A stretch of 64,000 nucleotides of DNA from Streptomyces misionensis (GTDB lineage Bacteria > Actinomycetota > Actinomycetes > Streptomycetales > Streptomycetaceae). The notes under the pieces were generated by a model. It saw nothing but the letters and a program-made list of their open reading frames with translations. It was not told the DNA's origin and did not search any database. Positions 16,637-24,483 of the stretch are shown piece by piece. The position numbers and the translations under genes are program-made. The stretch spans positions 8,386-72,385 of the forward strand of contig NZ_VOGW01000160.1 in the NCBI RefSeq assembly GCF_007896895.1, read 5' to 3'. Each line of letters begins with the position of its first letter. Position 1 is the first letter of the stretch.

Positions 16637-17821
16637 TCAGACCGTGGCCTTCTCGCGCTCTTGCTGCCCACGCTCCCGGGCCAGCCGGGCGGCGTCCTGC
16701 TTGAACGCCCACTCCATCCTCGGCTCCATCGCGAACCGGAAGACCCGTCGCACCGGCGCGGTGCACAGCAGGGTGACGGCGGCGCCCGCGATCAGGGTCA
16801 CCAGGATCTCGCCGAGCGGGCGGTGCAGCCAGGCGTGGTCGAACCAGCCCCGGTAGTCGGCGAACTTCACCAGGAAGCCGTGCAGCAGATAGCCGCAGAT
16901 GGTGCCCGCGCCCAGCGTCGTGAACCACGTCTTGCGGCCGGGCACCCAGGCGAAGAAGCAGGCCGTCAGCAGCAGCGAGCAGGCCATCATCGCGAGCGTC
17001 ATCACCGGCCCGCACCACCAGGGCGCGCCCAGCTCCTGCGCCGAGTCGCGGTGGTAGAACCACGCGGTGTTCATGCGCGGCACCGCCCACCAGCCGACCA
17101 GCAGCGCGGCGGCGAACACCGGCACCGCGGCGATCCGCACCGAGCGGCGGCGCACCAGCTGGAAGTGCTCCGGCTTCATGTTCAGGCCGAGCACGAAGTA
17201 CGGCAGGAACTGGAGCACCCGCTGGAGATCGAGGTCGTCGCCGATGCTCGGGGTGAGCGAGGCCAGCATGGCGATGACGAGGGCCACCGGCAGCGGGTGG
17301 CGCACCAGTTTCCAGATCGGCGTGGTCAGCCGCCAGACGAACAGCGCGCACAGGAACCAGGTCAGGTACCAGGGATCGAGCAGGCTGATCTGCTCGTGGG
17401 AGCCCGTGACGAGGCGGTTGAACAGGGGGTACGCCGTCTCGAAGACGACGTAGGGCACCAGGACTCCGGTGATCAGCCGCTTGAGCCGGTCCGGGCGCAT
17501 GTCGAAATTGCGCGAGAAGAAGCCGGAAATGATGATGAACGCCGGCATGTGAAAGCTGTACACGACCGTGTACAGGCCCTCCAGGATGCGGCTGTCGCCC
17601 TTCAGCGGCTCCCACGAGTGACCCATCGCGACGAGCACGATCGCCAGGTACTTGGCGTTGTCGAAGAACGCGTCGCGCTGTTTGCCGCCGGGTCTCGCCG
17701 CCTGCTGCGGCCGTTCCTGCGTACCCACCGGGGTGCGCGGTCCGGGCACTCCCGGCGCCGGCGGCTGGGCCGGGGGGAGCGGCTGCGGGGTCTGGCCGAG
17801 GGAGGAGGCGGCGTCAAACAT
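16637..17821 (-). CDS. Membrane acyltransferase family protein (acyltransferase 3 / fucose-4-O-acetylase-like)
   Basis: About 394 residues. A Pro/Ala-rich cytoplasmic N-terminus of about 50 residues precedes FFDNAKYLAIVLVAMGHSWEPL (helix 1 with the conserved Asn/His), YSFHMPAFIIISGFFSRNF and some eight more helices. The family moves acyl groups onto sugars or cell-surface polymers. The ATG at 17821 is preferred over the GTG at 17830: TAGGGT lies 7 nt upstream with TTTACG 18 nt further, a leaderless promoter. The acceptor is unknown. Confidence 0.8.
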   Translation of the reverse strand: MFDAASSLGQTPQPLPPAQPPAPGVPGPRTPVGTQERPQQAARPGGKQRDAFFDNAKYLAIVLVAMGHSWEPLKGDSRILEGLYTVVYSFHMPAFIIISGFFSRNFDMRPDRLKRLITGVLVPYVVFETAYPLFNRLVTGSHEQISLLDPWYLTWFLCALFVWRLTTPIWKLVRHPLPVALVIAMLASLTPSIGDDLDLQRVLQFLPYFVLGLNMKPEHFQLVRRRSVRIAAVPVFAAALLVGWWAVPRMNTAWFYHRDSAQELGAPWWCGPVMTLAMMACSLLLTACFFAWVPGRKTWFTTLGAGTICGYLLHGFLVKFADYRGWFDHAWLHRPLGEILVTLIAGAAVTLLCTAPVRRVFRFAMEPRMEWAFKQDAARLARERGQQEREKATV

Positions 17822-18260
17822 CTCAGGCACCCTAGCGTCGTCTGCGGGATTCCGTAAAACCCCGTGCAGTCATTTCCGGTTATTACCTGCGACTGCCCGC
17901 GAATTTAACGGACTTGCCGTCCGCGACCGCGTGACGGTGCCCACACAAAAGCCCGTCGTTCACCCATGATGTCTGGATTCATCCCCATCAAGTGGGGCAT
18001 ACGGCGTCTCTGTGCGATCAATTTGAATTACCTGCGCGCAAGTTGTGTGGAGCCGGAAACGAAGTCGCGTAATTCCCGCCGGAGTCCCGGGCGGGCGCCT
18101 GTCGAATTGCTGTGCGGGGCGTCGCCCGGGCCGGGACGGCGTGTCCGACATCATGTCAGGAGCCGCATGGACCAGGCCTGTTGGTGGCACGATGGTTCTG
18201 GCGGGGGTGCGGGCCGTGCCCCCGGGCCGGGAGAGGGACCGACCGAGGGTGTGATCAGTT
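17822..18260. other. Intergenic region of about 440 bp, no gene seen
   Basis: This relatively A+T-rich stretch separates divergent genes. It holds the leaderless promoter of the acyltransferase (17824-17852, minus strand) and a GACATCATGTC palindrome near 18148. I see no convincing short ORF or structured RNA on either strand. Confidence 0.4.
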
Positions 18261-18455
18261 GTGGCCATTTCACTGTCTGTGGTGCTGCTGTTGGCGGTCA
18301 TCCTGGTGGTGCTCATAAGGGGGAAGAACCTCAAGCCCGGACCGGCCGTCGTGGCGATGCTCTTCGGCTTCTTCCTGGCCTCCAGCGGCATGGCGCCGTC
18401 CATCAACCGGTTCCTGAACTCGATAGCGGACTCGATCTCCGCGATCAAGTTCTGA
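18261..18455 (+). CDS. Small membrane protein, 64 aa, function unknown
   Basis: A 64-residue protein with two predicted helices (ISLSVVLLLAVILVVLIR and AVVAMLFGFFLASSG) joined by a basic loop RGKNLKPGP, then an amphipathic tail SINRFLNSIADSISAIKF. The GTG at 18261 is the likely start. It has GC-biased codon use typical of a real gene. Similar short membrane proteins occur widely in Streptomyces (from memory), but no role is known to me. Its stop codon lies inside a 23-bp tandem duplication. Confidence 0.7.
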   Translation: MAISLSVVLLLAVILVVLIRGKNLKPGPAVVAMLFGFFLASSGMAPSINRFLNSIADSISAIKF

Positions 18456-18482
18456 CCGGCTCCGCGATCAAGTTCTGACCGG
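18437..18482. repeat. 23-bp perfect tandem duplication over a stop codon
   Basis: The block 18437-18459 is repeated without change at 18460-18482. Each copy encodes the last residues (AIKF) and TGA stop of the small membrane protein. The second copy is non-coding and follows directly. Confidence 0.9.
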
Positions 18483-18557
18483 CCGGGACCCCGCCGGGGC
18501 CGGTGCCCCGGCACCACCGCTCGTGGCGCGCCGCTCCTGGTGCGCCGCTAGTGGTGG

Positions 18558-19196
18558 CTAGTGGTAGAGGTGCCGCTGCTCGGCCGGCTGCCGGCTGATG
18601 AACACCAGCCGGTCGAAGTCGACGGCCACCCCGCGCAGCAGCAGGTCCACCAGCGCGCGCGCCGACGACGCGTCGACCGGGGCCTCGCCGAACAGCGCCC
18701 GCCGGTACACCACCGAGGCGAGCAGGTCGACGAAGAGCTCGGGGTCCACGTCCGGCAGCAGGTCCCCCCGCTCGACGGCCCGCCGCACCGCGACCGCGGC
18801 GGCCGCCCGGCCCGGCCGCACGAGGCTGTGCAGCAGGTGCTCGTGCAGCTCGGGGTCGTCGGCGCAGTCGGCGATCAGCGGCGCGAGCACCCCGGCCGGC
18901 AGCCGCTCGTGCAGCACCTCGGCGAGGAGTCGCACGCTCTGGTGCAGATCGCAGCGGGTGCAGCCGTTGTCCGGGGCGGGCGGCACGACGAGGACCGAGG
19001 CGAGCGCGTCGATCACCAGCCGCTGCCGCCGGGGCCAGCGGCGGCGGATGGCGGCCTTGCTGGTACCCGCGAGCGCCGCCACCTTCTCCAGCGCGAAGCC
19101 GCCGTAGCCGTCCTCTCCCAGCAGCCGTACGGTGGCCGCCAGCACCGCGGCGTCGATCGCCGGATCCCGGGGCCGGCCGCCGGCCGCCGGGCTCAT
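18558..19196 (-). CDS. TetR-family transcriptional regulator
   Basis: A 212-residue regulator. The helix-turn-helix is at about 27-55 (GGFALEKVAALAGTSKAAIRRRWPRRQRL) in the usual N-terminal domain, followed by a C-terminal ligand domain. A Cys-containing patch (NGCTRCDLHQSV) is unusual. The ATG at 19194-19196 overlaps the stop of the VOC gene (ATGA), so the two are co-translated. It probably represses its own operon through the palindrome at 19632-19647. Confidence 0.88.
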   Translation of the reverse strand: MSPAAGGRPRDPAIDAAVLAATVRLLGEDGYGGFALEKVAALAGTSKAAIRRRWPRRQRLVIDALASVLVVPPAPDNGCTRCDLHQSVRLLAEVLHERLPAGVLAPLIADCADDPELHEHLLHSLVRPGRAAAAVAVRRAVERGDLLPDVDPELFVDLLASVVYRRALFGEAPVDASSARALVDLLLRGVAVDFDRLVFISRQPAEQRHLYH

Positions 19197-19579
19197 GCGG
19201 CGGCGTCCTGGGGGTACCAGCGCAGCTCCACGGTGTTGCCGTCCGGGTCGCGCACATAGACGGACTCCGCCGCCCCCCGGGCACCCCAGCGGGGCACGGG
19301 CCCCTCGACGACGTCGAAGGTGCCGGAGGCGACGACCTCCTGCCAGTCCAGCGGATCCACCACCAGGCAGATGTGGTCGACATTGGACTCGCCGCGCGGC
19401 CGCTCGACCAGGTCGATGACGGTAGTCGCGCTGACCCGCACCGAGGGGAACGGCACCTTCCCGGCCCGCCACTGCTCGACCCGCTCGCCCGCGAGCCCCA
19501 GCGGCCCGGTGTAGAACCCCAGTGCCCGCTCGACGTCCGCGACGTTGAGCACCAGGTGATCGAAGTCCTTGACCCGCAT
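19193..19579 (-). CDS. VOC-family (glyoxalase-like) protein
   Basis: A 128-residue metalloenzyme-like protein with two beta-alpha-beta-beta-beta units. It has FDHLVLNVADVERALGFY, NVDHICLVV and DPDGNTVELRWY, which give the H, H and E metal ligands of the vicinal-oxygen-chelate fold. GGGGGAG lies 6 nt before the ATG at 19579. Co-transcription with a TetR regulator suggests inducible detoxification or dioxygenase activity; the substrate is unknown. Confidence 0.87.
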   Translation of the reverse strand: MRVKDFDHLVLNVADVERALGFYTGPLGLAGERVEQWRAGKVPFPSVRVSATTVIDLVERPRGESNVDHICLVVDPLDWQEVVASGTFDVVEGPVPRWGARGAAESVYVRDPDGNTVELRWYPQDAAA

Positions 19580-19631
19580 CGTGTCTCCCCCTTGCACCGG
19601 TCGAGCCGCACGGCCCGCGCCCGAGTTATGT

Positions 19632-19647
19632 TCCGTACCGGTACGGA
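19632..19647. promoter_or_regulatory. 16-bp palindromic operator of the VOC-tetR operon
   Basis: TCCGTACCGGTACGGA is a perfect palindrome. On the minus strand it sits between CTTACG and CATAAC, an 18-nt-spaced -35/-10 pair, about 55 nt upstream of the VOC start. Its position in the spacer is typical for a TetR operator. Confidence 0.7.
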
Positions 19648-19692
19648 TCGTAAGAGCCTCATGGTCGTACGGCAAGAGGCGGGCCCGGTACG

Positions 19693-19754
19693 AACGAAGG
19701 CCCAGGGAGAGGAGAACAACCTCTCACCTGGGCCTTCGGCATCCAGAGCGGGCG
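19693..19754. repeat. Left 62-bp direct repeat (att-like)
   Basis: This 62-bp block is identical to 20777-20838. It includes a displaced copy of the tRNA-Gly terminator (19697-19736) and the last 8 bases of the tRNA gene. It marks the far boundary of an island remnant. Confidence 0.85.
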
Positions 19755-19919
19755 GGTGTGGATGACGCCGACGTCGATCGACCGGTCCCACGTCTCGGCC
19801 GATCGTCCACGGAGGTCCGGCCCCGACCGCTGGTGTTCGCGCTTGTTGGTGTCAGCCGCTGGTGTCAGCCGCCGCACGCGGTCTTGACCAGTGGCCGGGC
19901 TTCTCTCGACGCTGCGCCT
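19755..19919. other. Non-coding part of the island remnant
   Basis: No gene is seen. A 13-bp sequence (TGGTGTCAGCCGC) is perfectly repeated in tandem at 19847-19859 and 19860-19872. The stretch lies just inside the left 62-bp repeat. Confidence 0.5.
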
Positions 19920-20318
19920 TCAGCAGGACTCGTCAAGCAGCAGCAAATTTCGTCCATCCTCCGAGACGAACTTGAAGGCGCAGTACAGCGGTTCCTCCGG
20001 CCATTCGGGACCTTCGACCTTGCCGCCAGGACCCTCATAGCGTCGACTGGCCTTCTCCCAGACGGCGGCGCGCTGCTCGGCTGGCACATCCTCCAGCTGA
20101 GTGCTGCCTCCGCGTCCCAACACCATCAGGTCGGCGCTGATCGCGAGTCGTCGGGCGACTCGTACGTCCAACTTCTTTCCGGTCAGGTGCCAGGTGCCCC
20201 CAGCCCAACCGTCGATCACGCCGGTATTCACGGCGGAGAGCCAGACCTCATGTGTGCTCCCGGGATCTAGAGAGTCCGTGATCTCTTTGAAGGTTGCACG
20301 ATGCTCGCTCTTGGCCAT
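19920..20318 (-). CDS. Hypothetical protein in the island remnant (132 aa)
   Basis: A 132-residue protein that starts MAKSEHRATFKEITD and ends LLLLDESC. It is acidic with no signal peptide or membrane segment, and contains ISADLMVLGRGGSTQLEDVPAEQRAAVWEKASRRYEG. I do not recognise the family. The ATG at 20318 is a guess with no clear ribosome site. The same frame is fused upstream to the broken regulator, so it may be expressed poorly or not at all. Its G+C is below that of its neighbours, which fits foreign origin. Confidence 0.4.
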   Translation of the reverse strand: MAKSEHRATFKEITDSLDPGSTHEVWLSAVNTGVIDGWAGGTWHLTGKKLDVRVARRLAISADLMVLGRGGSTQLEDVPAEQRAAVWEKASRRYEGPGGKVEGPEWPEEPLYCAFKFVSEDGRNLLLLDESC

Positions 20319-20359
20319 GGATACAGTCTGGACTGCCACAGGCAGGTTGGTTCTCAAGG

Positions 20360-20777
20360 AGCCCATTGCCGCGAGCCTGCGAGGAAGAGTCCCGTAGATC
20401 GACAGGAACTCGGCGTCGGCATTCCTGAGCGCTGGTCGCAGGTAGTCGGCAGCGTCACCGACCAACTGCACGGCGGCCTCGAACCGACCGTTGGACAGAA
20501 GGCAGTGAGCCACGGAACGGAAGAGCGAACCGGTCACAGCCATGTTGTCCGACTGCTGAGCGGCGGACAACCCGCGGTCGGCCGCGATCCATGCAAGATC
20601 CGTTTCGCCGACCTTGTTCAACACCATGACGGCGCCCTGGTACGTCATCGCCATCAGCTCTCGCGCTCGCTCGCGGTCCCGGCCTTGCTGGGCTTGGGCG
20701 GTGATGAGCACGTCAGCCAGTACGCCGGCCGAAGGGGCACGTGGGGGATGCGGAGGTCTGATCAGCCTCCGGGACAA
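20360..20777 (-). pseudogene. Fragment of an HTH/TPR regulator
   Basis: The frame reads LADVLITAQAQQGRDRERARELMAMTYQGAVMVLNKVGETDLAWIAADRGL and onward to FLSIYGTL. This is the central TPR-like part of large XRE-type regulators common in actinomycetes. The N-terminal helix-turn-helix is cut off exactly at the right 62-bp repeat. After SIYGTL the expected LLAGS continues only in another frame, so the C-terminus is broken too. Confidence 0.65.
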
Positions 20778-20838
20778 ACGAAGGCCCAGGGAGAGGAGAA
20801 CAACCTCTCACCTGGGCCTTCGGCATCCAGAGCGGGCG
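20777..20838. repeat. Right 62-bp direct repeat at the tRNA-Gly 3' end (att-like)
   Basis: Identical to 19693-19754. It overlaps the last 8 nt of tRNA-Gly (20831-20838) and the tRNA terminator. This is the usual target of tyrosine-recombinase elements. Confidence 0.85.
20781..20820 (-). terminator. tRNA-Gly terminator
   Basis: AAGGCCCAGG(T)GAGAGG and its complement form a long stem on the minus strand. The hairpin is followed by CGTTTG, 10 nt after the mature tRNA end. Confidence 0.8.
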
Positions 20839-20901
20839 ACGGGAATCGAACCCGCGTAGCTAGTTTGGAAGACTAGGGCTCTACCATTGAGCTACGCCCG
20901 C
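20831..20901 (-). tRNA. tRNA-Gly (anticodon UCC)
   Basis: A 71-nt cloverleaf. The acceptor pairs GCGGGCG with CGCCCGC and the discriminator is U. The D arm is GCTC...GAGC, the anticodon stem CTAGT/ACTAG encloses loop CTTCCAA, and the T loop is TTCGATT. CCA is not encoded. Its 3' end served as an integration target (see the 62-bp repeats). Confidence 0.97.
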
Positions 20902-21060
20902 AGCGCTGCGCCGCAGGTCGGTGACCGCGGCACGAAGGCATCGTAGCGGGTCGCCCGTCCATTGGGCCAACAGGTTCGGATCACGAACACCACGCGCCCC
21001 GCCTCGAAGAATGCGGCCGACGCGGGCCGTTCCGCCATGTACCCTACGTGTCGCACCAGA

Positions 21061-21137
21061 CGGGGTGTGGCGCAGCTTGGTAGCGCGTCCGCTTTGGGAG
21101 CGGAAGGCCGTGGGTTCAAATCCCGCCACCCCGACCA
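21061..21137 (+). tRNA. tRNA-Pro (anticodon UGG), CCA encoded
   Basis: The acceptor pairs CGGGGTG with CACCCCG, followed by A and an encoded CCA. The anticodon stem TCCGC/GCGGA encloses TTTGGGA, and the T arm is GTGGGTTCAAATCCCGC. TACCCT near 21040 may be its -10. It reads toward tig, 190 bp upstream of it. Confidence 0.97.
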
Positions 21138-21325
21138 CCAGCCGACCAGCGGCCCGCGCGTCGTGATGGTCGCCTTTTGGGGCGCCGACCGCCTGCGGTT
21201 ACTATGCAAGCTGCGCGCCCGTGTGACCCCGGCCCCCACGGCCTACGTAATCCTCCGGGCGGCGAATCCGCCGGACCTGTCTGGCTCGGCAGAACCCAAG
21301 CAGTCAGCCACAAGGAGACCGAACC

Positions 21326-22702
21326 GTGAAGAGCGCCGTGGAGACCCTGAACCCGACCCGGGTTCGGCTCACTGTCGAGGTGCCCTTCGAGGAGCTCAAG
21401 GACAGCCTCGACGCGGCGTACAAGAAGATCAACCAGCAGGTCACGGTGAAGGGCTTCCGCAAGGGCAAGATCCCTGCCCGCGTCATCGACCAGCGGTTCG
21501 GCCGCGGTGCGGTCCTGGAGGAGGCGGTCAACGACGCGCTCCCGAAGTTCTACACCGAGGCGGTCAACGAGGCCGAGCTGAACGTGCTCGGCCAGCCCGA
21601 GGTGGACATCACCGAGCTGAAGGACGGCGAGACGCTGAACTTCACCGCCGAGGTCGACGTCCGCCCGGCCCTGGAGATCCCGGACTACTCCGGCATCGAG
21701 GTCGAGGTCGACGCCGTCGAGGTCACCGACGAGGACGTCGAGAAGTCGGTCGAGCAGCTGCGCGAGCGCTTCGCCTCCACCTCCCCGGTGGAGCGGGCGG
21801 CCGAGGACGGCGACGTCGTCACCATCGACCTGGAGGCCAAGGTCGACGGCGAGGTGCTGGAGGACGGCATCGCCAACGGCGTCTCCTACACCATCGGCTC
21901 CGGTGAGCTGCTCGACGGCATCGACGAGGCCGTCAAGGGCCTGTCCGCCGGCGAGGAGGGCACCTTCACCTCCGAGCTGAAGGGCGGCTCCGCCGCGGGC
22001 AAGGAGGCCGAGGTCACCGTCAAGGTCACCGAGGTCGCCAAGCGTGAACTGCCCGAGCTGGACGACGAGTTCGCGCAGCTCGCCTCCGAGTTCGACACCC
22101 TGGACGAGCTCAAGGCCGACAGCCGCAAGCGCCTCGCGAACATGAAGCAGTTCGACCAGGCCACCCAGGCCCAGGAGCGCGTCCTGGAGAAGCTCCTCGA
22201 GCTGGTCGAGGTCCCGGTCCCCGAGAAGCTGCTCGAGGACGAGATCAACACCCGCAAGCACAACCTGGAGCACCACCAGCTCGCGCAGATGGGTCTGACC
22301 CTCGACAAGTACCTGGAGATCCAGGGCAAGACCGCCGAGGAGTTCGAGACCGAGACCCGCGAGGCCGCGGTCAAGGGCATCAAGACCCAGTTCGTCCTGG
22401 ACGAGCTGGTGAAGAAGGAGAACCTGAACGTCAACCAGGAGGAGCTCACCGAGCACCTCATGCGGCGTGCGGCCTCCTCCGGCATGTCCCCCGACCAGTT
22501 CGCCCAGGCCGTCGTCGAGGGTGGCCAGGTGCCGCTCCTGGTCGGCGAGGTCGCCCGCGGCAAGGCCCTGGCCATCGTGGTCGAGGCCGCCACGGTGAAG
22601 GACACCAACGGCGAGACGGTCGACCTCAGCGACGAGGACGAGGAGACCGAGGCCGGCGCCGGGGAGACCGAGGCCGCCGCCGAGGAGACCACCGAGGGCT
22701 GA
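21326..22702 (+). CDS. tig: Trigger factor (ribosome-associated chaperone, PPIase)
   Basis: A 458-residue protein that binds nascent chains at the ribosome exit. The N-terminal ribosome-binding signature GFRKGKIP is at 43-50, the FKBP-type PPIase domain follows at about 160-245 ([17 protein letters not shown] ... YTIGSG), then the helical arms. An acidic tail ([20 protein letters not shown]) ends the chain. GTG start with AGGAGACC upstream. A hairpin terminator separates it from clpP1. Confidence 0.96.
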   Translation: MKSAVETLNPTRVRLTVEVPFEELKDSLDAAYKKINQQVTVKGFRKGKIPARVIDQRFGRGAVLEEAVNDALPKFYTEAVNEAELNVLGQPEVDITELKDGETLNFTAEVDVRPALEIPDYSGIEVEVDAVEVTDEDVEKSVEQLRERFASTSPVERAAEDGDVVTIDLEAKVDGEVLEDGIANGVSYTIGSGELLDGIDEAVKGLSAGEEGTFTSELKGGSAAGKEAEVTVKVTEVAKRELPELDDEFAQLASEFDTLDELKADSRKRLANMKQFDQATQAQERVLEKLLELVEVPVPEKLLEDEINTRKHNLEHHQLAQMGLTLDKYLEIQGKTAEEFETETREAAVKGIKTQFVLDELVKKENLNVNQEELTEHLMRRAASSGMSPDQFAQAVVEGGQVPLLVGEVARGKALAIVVEAATVKDTNGETVDLSDEDEETEAGAGETEAAAEETTEG

Positions 22703-22733
22703 ACCGCCCCGCGGCGCCCGTGAAGGACGCCAG

Positions 22734-22767
22734 GACGGGCCCTGGGGACGTGTTCCCCGGGGCCCGT
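22734..22767 (+). terminator. Terminator after tig
   Basis: ACGGGCCCTGGGGA and TCCCCGGGGCCCGT form a near-perfect stem 30 nt after the stop. Confidence 0.7.
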
Positions 22768-22805
22768 TCGCCTACCCGGGGACGTGCCGCGTCCCGATGG
22801 CGCTA

Positions 22806-22819
22806 CGCCCCCGGCGAAC
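22806..22819. promoter_or_regulatory. ClgR-type box upstream of clpP1
   Basis: CGC-CCCCG-GCG-AAC matches, on the minus strand, GTTCGC-N5-GCG, the core of the ClgR activator motif of actinobacterial clpP operons. It lies about 40 nt before a TAGGGT -10 (22858-22863), suitable for an activator. Confidence 0.6.
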
Positions 22820-22961
22820 ACTCCTATCTCCGGGATTCCCCGAACGGGCCCGAGCGTTAGGGTCCATGAGTACGGGGGCAGGGGAGTCTTCTGAAACCCC
22901 AAGCCTCCGGCAGGACGACGTGAGACGGCCCGGCGCCGTCGTGAGACGAGCAGGTGGATAC

Positions 22962-23579
22962 GTGACGAATCTGATGCCCTCCGCCGCCGGCGAGCCCTCC
23001 ATCGGTGGCGGCCTCGGCGACCAGGTCTACAACCGACTGCTCGGCGAGCGGATCATCTTCCTCGGCCAGCAGGTCGACGATGACATCGCCAACAAGATCA
23101 CCGCGCAGATGCTGCTCCTTGCCGCCGAGCCGGACAAGGACATCTACCTCTACATCAACAGCCCCGGCGGCTCGGTGACGGCCGGCATGGCGATCTACGA
23201 CACCATGCAGTACATCCCGAACGACGTGGTCACCATCGCGATGGGCATGGCGGCCTCCATGGGCCAGTTCCTGCTCACCGGCGGTGCCGCCGGCAAGCGC
23301 TTCGCCCTGCCGCACGCGGACATCATGATGCACCAGGGCTCCGCGGGCCTCGGCGGTTCGGTCACGGACATCAAGATCCAGGCCGAGTACCTGCTGCGCA
23401 CCAAGCGCCGCATGGCGGAGCTGACCGCGCGGCACTCCGGCCAGACCTTCGAGACGATCACCCGGGACGCCGACCGCGACCGTTGGTTCACCCCGGAAGA
23501 GGCCAAGGAGTACGGTCTCATTGACGAGATCATCACGAACGCCTCGGGTGTTCCGGGAGGCGGCGGCACCGGTGCCTGA
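22962..23579 (+). CDS. clpP1: ATP-dependent Clp protease proteolytic subunit 1
   Basis: A self-compartmentalising serine protease of 205 residues with S99 (GMAASMGQ), H124 (MMHQGS) and D173 as the triad. The GTG at 22962 ([16 protein letters not shown]) is chosen because AGGTGG precedes it. The upstream ATG at 22866 lies only 2 nt after the TAGGGT -10, so the mRNA would start inside that ORF. It pairs with ClpP2 and ClpX, encoded next. It is likely activated by ClgR, itself a Clp substrate. Confidence 0.92.
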   Translation: MTNLMPSAAGEPSIGGGLGDQVYNRLLGERIIFLGQQVDDDIANKITAQMLLLAAEPDKDIYLYINSPGGSVTAGMAIYDTMQYIPNDVVTIAMGMAASMGQFLLTGGAAGKRFALPHADIMMHQGSAGLGGSVTDIKIQAEYLLRTKRRMAELTARHSGQTFETITRDADRDRWFTPEEAKEYGLIDEIITNASGVPGGGGTGA

Positions 23580-23648
23580 CCGGCCCGGCCGCGCCACGCA
23601 CCGCCACCACCCACGCCCCCAGAACGCCACCAGGACGGTGAACATCCC

Positions 23649-24314
23649 ATGAGCAACTTCCCCGGCACCGCCAGCGGCATGTACGAAGGGCCCCGGCCCG
23701 ACGCCCGCTACGTCATCCCGCGCTTCGTCGAGCGCACCTCCCAGGGCATCCGCGAGTACGACCCGTACGCGAAGCTCTTCGAGGAGCGCGTGATCTTCCT
23801 GGGCGTCCAGATCGACGACGCCTCCGCCAACGACGTCATGGCGCAGCTGCTGTGCCTGGAGTCGATGGACCCCGACCGGGACATCTCGATCTACATCAAC
23901 AGCCCCGGCGGGGACATGACCGCCCTGACGGCGATCTACGACACGATGCAGTTCGTGAAGCCCGACATCCAGACGGTCTGCATGGGCCAGGCGGCCTCCG
24001 CCGCGGCCGTCCTGCTGGCCGCCGGCACCCCCGGCAAGCGCATGGCGCTGCCCAACTCCCGGGTGCTGATCCACCAGCCGGCCGGCTCCACCGGCCGCGG
24101 CCAGCTCTCCGACCTGGAGATCATCGCCAAGGAGTTCACCCGGATGCGCGAGCAGCTGGAGAACATGCTGGCCAAGCACTCGAACCAGCCGCTGGAGAAG
24201 ATCCGCGAGGACATCGAGCGCGACAAGATCCTCACGGCCGAGGAGGCGCTGGAGTACGGCCTCGTCGACCAGATCATCTCCACCCGCAAGCTGAACAACG
24301 CCGAAGTCCGCTGA
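23649..24314 (+). CDS. clpP2: ATP-dependent Clp protease proteolytic subunit 2
   Basis: A 221-residue ClpP paralogue with S117 (GQAASAAA), H142 (LIHQPAG) and D192 as the triad. The extended N-terminus (about 40 residues, [21 protein letters not shown]) is processed in homologues. It is the second gene of the clpP1-clpP2 operon, 69 bp downstream, and forms the mixed ClpP1P2 barrel known from actinobacteria. Confidence 0.95.
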   Translation: MSNFPGTASGMYEGPRPDARYVIPRFVERTSQGIREYDPYAKLFEERVIFLGVQIDDASANDVMAQLLCLESMDPDRDISIYINSPGGDMTALTAIYDTMQFVKPDIQTVCMGQAASAAAVLLAAGTPGKRMALPNSRVLIHQPAGSTGRGQLSDLEIIAKEFTRMREQLENMLAKHSNQPLEKIREDIERDKILTAEEALEYGLVDQIISTRKLNNAEVR

Positions 24315-24334
24315 CGCGGAGCGGCACGCTCTCA

Positions 24335-24382
24335 GCCCCCCTCGGCAGGGCTCACGGCAAAGTGAACCCTGCCAAGGGGGGC
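24335..24382 (+). terminator. Hairpin between clpP2 and clpX
   Basis: GCCCCCCTCGGCAGGG and CCCTGCCAAGGGGGGC form a long stem with one mismatch region. It may end the clpP operon or attenuate read-through into clpX. Confidence 0.7.
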
Positions 24383-24483
24383 CCGAACATCGGGCCCGGC
24401 AAGGTACCGTCGGACATAAGGCAGCACCAGGAGCCGCTGGACCGCAGTGTCCAGGTGGCTCCCAGGCGAAGGGGAAGCACACC

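Noticed and set aside
19697-19736. First copy of the hairpin as a dedicated terminator of a local gene
   Set aside because: It is part of the 62-bp repeat copied from the tRNA-Gly terminator and no gene ends there.
22866-22961. ATG at 22866 as start of clpP1
   Set aside because: It lies 2 nt after the likely -10 hexamer, so it would not be in the mRNA. A good ribosome site precedes the GTG at 22962.
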